Assembly: GCF_001428335.1 (NCBI RefSeq)
Contig: NZ_LMSG01000020.1
Span: 202,078-266,077 of the forward strand
Direction of reading: 5' to 3'
Length of the DNA: 64,000 nucleotides
From: Arthrobacter sp. Soil762
GTDB taxonomy: Bacteria; Actinomycetota; Actinomycetes; Actinomycetales; Micrococcaceae
Numbering within the stretch: position 1 is the stretch's first letter; the number at the start of each line of letters is the position of its first letter. A program made the translations under genes and the position numbers. The notes beneath the pieces were generated by a model. The model did not search any database. It was given only the letters and a program-made list of their open reading frames with translations, and was not told the origin of the DNA. Positions 60,876-64,000 of the stretch are shown here, in pieces.

Positions 60876-61691
60876 ATGTCCGAGGCCCGCCTGTTCAAGC
60901 CGCGGTTCAACCCGGCCAAGCCCGCGTTCGGGATCCTGGTATTCCTGCTCTACCTGTTCCTCCTGGCGCCGCTGCTGATCGTCTTTGTTGTCTCGTTCGC
61001 CTCCAACCAGTACCTGTCCTTCCCGCCGGAGGGCCTGACGTTCAAGTGGTACGAGATGCTGCCGGAGGAAAGCACCTTCGTGAACGGCATGCGGGTCAGC
61101 CTCATAGTCGCCGTGATCGTCACGGCCATCGTCTTGGCGCTCGGAGTTCCGGTGGCACTGGCCCTGGACAGGTTTGAGTTCAAAGCCAAGGCAGCGGTGC
61201 AGTCATTCTTCCTCTCGCCGCTGCTGATCCCCAGCATCGTCCTGGCGCTCGGCATGGTCCTGCTGTTTGGTCCGCTGAACCTGAACAACACCTACACCGG
61301 CATCATCATCGGCCACGTGGCCATCACTATCCCGTTCGTGATCAGGACAACGCTGATGAGCCTGGCCACCACCGACACGTCCTGCGAGGCGGCGGCAAGG
61401 ATTCTCGGGGCAGGGTCCTGGACCGTCTTCCGGCGGATCACCCTGCCGATCATCCAGCCCGGGGTCATCGCCGGCGGCGTCATAGCGTTCATCGTCTCCT
61501 TCGACGAAGCAGTCATCTCGCTGTTTGTGGCCGAATCAGGGCTGCCGACGCTGCCCGTGCAGGTCCTGCGGTACGTGGAGAACTCTGCCGACGCAGCCGT
61601 GGCGGCACTGTCCGTCATCCTCATCCTGATCTCCCTCGCCGTCGTCGTAGTCGTTGAGCGTGTCATGGGCCTGCGCAAAGCCCTGCGCTAG
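60876..61691 (+). CDS. ABC transporter permease (PotC-like)
   Basis: Permease of 271 residues with six membrane segments. The EAA-type loop reads CEAAARILGAGSWTVFRRITLPIIQPGVIAG. The ATG at 60876 has GGAGG seven bases upstream; the frame is open much further back but that part shadows the first permease. It completes the importer. Confidence 0.92.
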   Translation: MSEARLFKPRFNPAKPAFGILVFLLYLFLLAPLLIVFVVSFASNQYLSFPPEGLTFKWYEMLPEESTFVNGMRVSLIVAVIVTAIVLALGVPVALALDRFEFKAKAAVQSFFLSPLLIPSIVLALGMVLLFGPLNLNNTYTGIIIGHVAITIPFVIRTTLMSLATTDTSCEAAARILGAGSWTVFRRITLPIIQPGVIAGGVIAFIVSFDEAVISLFVAESGLPTLPVQVLRYVENSADAAVAALSVILILISLAVVVVVERVMGLRKALR

Positions 61692-61844
61692 ACGCCCGGG
61701 ATAGGCCCGGGTCATAACCGTGGCCTATCCCGTGACATGGATTACGTCTTTGTGTGGGGCAGTGCACGGTGCCAGACTTTTTGAAGAGATTCCGGCCTCC
61801 ACGGGGCACAACAGCTCAGAACACCACGAAGGAAGGCACACACT

Positions 61845-62633
61845 ATGGGTCGCACGGTTGATCTTGTGGCAGATCTCGGTGAAGGCTTTGGTGCCTACTC
61901 CCTGGGTGATGACAGCGCACTTCTGGAAATCGTCTCCAGCGCGAACATCGCCTGCGGATTCCACGCCGGCGATCCGGACATCATGGACCGCACCGTTGCA
62001 GAATGCGTCCGGCGCGGCGTCAGCATCGGTGCACACCCCAGTTTCCCGGACCTGCGGGGCTTCGGACGGCGCGCCATGGACCTCACCGCGGCTGAAGTCC
62101 GCAACGACGTGCTCTACCAGCTCGGAGCCCTTTCCGCCTTCGCCGCCTACCACGGCACCAGCGTCGCCCACATCGCCCCCCACGGCCGGCTGGGCAACCT
62201 GGTCGCCACCCGCCAGGATTACGCCACCGCGGTCGCCGATGCCGCCAGCCGCTTCCGCACGGACCTGATCGTCCTGGCCCAGGACGGCGAGCTTGCCCAG
62301 GCCGCCGCCGGCCGCGGGTTGCCCGTGGCCATCGTGGGCATCGCGGACCGGGCGTACGAGGACGACGGAACACTCGTGCCGCGCAGCCAGCCCGGCGCCG
62401 TCATCCATGACCCGGCAACCATCGTGGACCGCACCATCCGCATGGTGTGCGAAGGGATCATCGAATCGGCGTCGGGAGTAAGGCTCCCCGTCGTCGCGGA
62501 CACGGTCCTGCTGCACGGGGACAACCCGGGCGCCGTGGACCTGGCCCGCCTCATCCGCAAGGAGCTCACCGCGGCCGGCGTGACCATCGCCCCGCTGCCC
62601 CAGGTGCTCGCGGCCAAAGCGGAAGCCGCCTGA
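61845..62633 (+). CDS. pxpA: PxpA, 5-oxoprolinase subunit A (LamB/YcsF family)
   Basis: Subunit of the ATP-dependent 5-oxoprolinase PxpABC that opens 5-oxoproline (pyroglutamate) to glutamate. The 262-residue protein starts VDLVADLGEGFGAYSLGDD and has IVSSANIACGFHAGDPDIMD, GVSIGAHPSFPDLRGFGRR and HIAPHGRLGN. Normal PxpA has VKPHGALYN at the last position, so the second half of that motif is changed (IAPHGRLGN), a hint of a different or broader substrate. It begins 153 bases after the permease and ends one base before pxpB. Confidence 0.88.
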   Translation: MGRTVDLVADLGEGFGAYSLGDDSALLEIVSSANIACGFHAGDPDIMDRTVAECVRRGVSIGAHPSFPDLRGFGRRAMDLTAAEVRNDVLYQLGALSAFAAYHGTSVAHIAPHGRLGNLVATRQDYATAVADAASRFRTDLIVLAQDGELAQAAAGRGLPVAIVGIADRAYEDDGTLVPRSQPGAVIHDPATIVDRTIRMVCEGIIESASGVRLPVVADTVLLHGDNPGAVDLARLIRKELTAAGVTIAPLPQVLAAKAEAA

Positions 62634-62634
62634 G

Positions 62635-63351
62635 ATGACCGCTGCAATCCCTATCGAGGTACACGAATCAGGCGACGCCGCCCTCCGCGTCGTCGCCACC
62701 TCCCCTGACCGGGAGCGGAACTGGGCCGCGGTCCACGCCCTGGCGGCCTGGCTTGAGACGGCCGACGTCGACGGTGTACACGGCGCGGTTCCCACCTACG
62801 ATTCGGTGCTGGTGGAGTTCGACCCCTACGTCACATCAGCCCGACAGATCAGGGCCTTTGTCCTCCTGGGCATGCGCCAGCTGGATTACGTCGGCACCCC
62901 GGCCCGCACGCCCCGGCAGTTCGATGTCCCCGTGGTCTACGGCGGCACGTACGGACCCGACCTCCAGAAGGTTGCGGACCACGAGGGACTATCCGTTGCC
63001 GAGATCATCGCCCTCCACACGGCCAAGTCCTACGTCATCCGTTGCCTGGGGGCCCCGGCCGGATCGCCCATGATGGACGGCCCGGACTTCCCCCTGCCCG
63101 TACCCCGGCTCAAGGACCCCCGGCTTTCCGTGCCCGCAGGCGCTGTCTCCGTCGCCGGCCGGCAGGCAGTGATCGCACCGGCCTCCGCTCCCGGCGGGTG
63201 GTGCGTGATCGGCCAAACGCCGCTGACCGTTCTGAACCCGGACAAGCAGCCCCTGGCGCCGTACATGCCCGGAGACTTGCTCCGGTTCCACGAGCTGCCG
63301 GCCGACGAATTCGATCGCTTTGCAGGCCTTGAACTGGAGGCATCCGCATGA
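62635..63351 (+). CDS. pxpB: PxpB, 5-oxoprolinase subunit B
   Basis: Subunit of 238 residues belonging to the KipI/allophanate hydrolase subunit 1 family. TYDSVLVEFDP, FDVPVVYGGTYGPDLQKVAD, LHTAKSYVIRCLGAPAGSPM and the SVAGRQAVIAPASAPGGWCV stretch (family form: S-V-G-I-A-G-x-Q-x-G-I-Y-P-x-x-S-P-G-G-W) are visible. It starts with ATG at 62635 and overlaps pxpC by 4 bases. It works as a complex with PxpC. Confidence 0.9.
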   Translation: MTAAIPIEVHESGDAALRVVATSPDRERNWAAVHALAAWLETADVDGVHGAVPTYDSVLVEFDPYVTSARQIRAFVLLGMRQLDYVGTPARTPRQFDVPVVYGGTYGPDLQKVADHEGLSVAEIIALHTAKSYVIRCLGAPAGSPMMDGPDFPLPVPRLKDPRLSVPAGAVSVAGRQAVIAPASAPGGWCVIGQTPLTVLNPDKQPLAPYMPGDLLRFHELPADEFDRFAGLELEASA

Positions 63352-64000
63352 GCGGGACCCTGACCATCCAGCAGGCCGGCCACTCCGTCGTCACAGACCT
63401 CGGCCGTTTCAAGGGGCCGCGGTATGGGCTCCCCGTAAACGGAGCGCTGGACCAGTTCTCTGCACGGGCAGCCAATATCCTGGCCGGCAACCTGGACAAC
63501 GATCCCCTCCTCGAAGTCACAGCACTGGACTTCCGGATGCGGGCAGACTCAGACCTGCTTATCGCCGTCACGGGTGCACCCCTGCCCCTGACCGTCGGCG
63601 GACGCGAATGTCCCCAGTGGGAGCCGGTATCGGTCCTTGCCGGCGAAACCGTGGCCCTGCGCGGCATGAACACCGGGCTGCGCGCCTACATCGCCGTCCA
63701 CGGCGCCCTGGACGCCCCGATGCTGCTGGGCAGCTGCGCGCCGGACACCATCGTCGGGTTCGGCCTGAAACTTGCGGAAGGCACAGTCCTCGGTGCCCGC
63801 AAAATCGTGCCGCCGATCAGGCAGCCGTACTTTGATCTTCCACTGTTCCGGCTGGGACTGACCCGCCCCGGAACCAGCGCCAGCCCGGTCATCGACGTCA
63901 CCGACGGACCGGATATCGCCGAATTCGGCGACACCGCCGATCTCCTGTTCAACACCAGCTACACCGTGAGCGGACGGAGCAACCACATCGGCCTCCGCCT
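63348..64000 (+). CDS. pxpC: PxpC, 5-oxoprolinase subunit C (3' end beyond window)
   Basis: KipA/allophanate hydrolase subunit 2-type protein; 217 residues are visible and the frame is still open at base 64000. The N-terminus reads LTIQQAGHSVVTDLGRFKGP and RYGLPVNGALDQFSARAANI, with NILAGNLDNDPLLEVT and RAYIAVHGALDAPMLLGS, the family pattern (G-x-x-x-V-Q-D-x-G-R-x-G in most members). The ATG at 63348 overlaps the pxpB stop. Full-length members have about 290-310 residues. Confidence 0.9.
   Translation, partial: MSGTLTIQQAGHSVVTDLGRFKGPRYGLPVNGALDQFSARAANILAGNLDNDPLLEVTALDFRMRADSDLLIAVTGAPLPLTVGGRECPQWEPVSVLAGETVALRGMNTGLRAYIAVHGALDAPMLLGSCAPDTIVGFGLKLAEGTVLGARKIVPPIRQPYFDLPLFRLGLTRPGTSASPVIDVTDGPDIAEFGDTADLLFNTSYTVSGRSNHIGLR

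Noticed and set aside
1..64000. tRNA, rRNA, riboswitch and CRISPR candidates
   Set aside because: No cloverleaf-like sequence with a GGTTCRA arm, no rRNA motif, no regularly spaced repeats and no convincing riboswitch core were seen by eye; small RNAs could be missed.

Overview
The window is high-GC actinobacterial DNA, most likely from the Micrococcaceae (an Arthrobacter or Pseudarthrobacter). The basis is gene content and order: folK, DUF3180, two PH-domain genes, a DUF2520 gene and panC, then lysS, lsr2, clpC, an ArgA-type acetyltransferase, mutY and disA. Many genes start with GTG and overlap the previous stop by 4 bases. This was read by eye without database searches. No rRNA, tRNA or CRISPR array was seen.

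Layout. 1-4950: end of the folate/pantothenate housekeeping operon. 4951-29211: a roughly 24 kb accessory block between panC and lysS. It holds a ferritin with a histidine-rich tail, a frameshifted flavin reductase, a SufT-like Fe-S assembly factor, and a complete siderophore locus (8080-21531). A graveyard of nested transposase fragments follows (21.8-22.6 kb), then a TetR regulator, a beta-lactamase-fold hydrolase, a DHA2 exporter and three paralogous alpha/beta hydrolases. 29279-36678: lysS, a small membrane protein, lsr2, a broken PxKF surface-protein gene, a DUF1772 gene and clpC, which carries a frameshifting deletion. 36924-44970: acetyltransferase, dhaKLM, DUF3040, a lipoprotein, two DUF3592 genes, mutY, a membrane-anchored protein and disA. 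45226-48714: a second accessory patch with a TOPRIM protein, a decayed resolvase, one clear Tn3-type terminal repeat and unknown genes. 48888-54457: prfC, an orphan ketosynthase, a hypothetical gene, an aminotransferase and an RraA-type aldolase. 54488-55932: an intact ISL3-family insertion sequence with an 8-bp target duplication. 56473-64000: a LysR regulator divergent from an ABC importer and pxpABC (5-oxoproline opening).

The most notable system is the siderophore locus. Its five-gene operon has the gene order of the Vibrio vibrioferrin operon pvsABCDE: ATP-grasp ligase, NIS synthetase, MFS exporter, NIS synthetase, PLP decarboxylase. A divergent HpcH/HpaI-family aldolase resembles, at the family level, the citrate synthase SbnG of staphyloferrin B pathways. 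A siderophore-interacting reductase, a FecCDE-type importer and a binding lipoprotein follow. Three DtxR/IdeR-like iron boxes (6922, 8977, 20443) suggest one iron-responsive regulon that also reaches the flavin reductase and the Fe-S assembly gene.

A second pathway suggestion is at 52.5-64 kb. An aminotransferase and a 4-hydroxy-2-oxoacid aldolase, then an importer with PxpABC under a LysR regulator, could together open a 5-oxoproline-like lactam and degrade the resulting amino acid. The intact IS lies between the two halves.

Three otherwise conserved genes (flavin reductase, PxKF protein, clpC) carry indels, so either real decay or draft-quality sequence should be considered.
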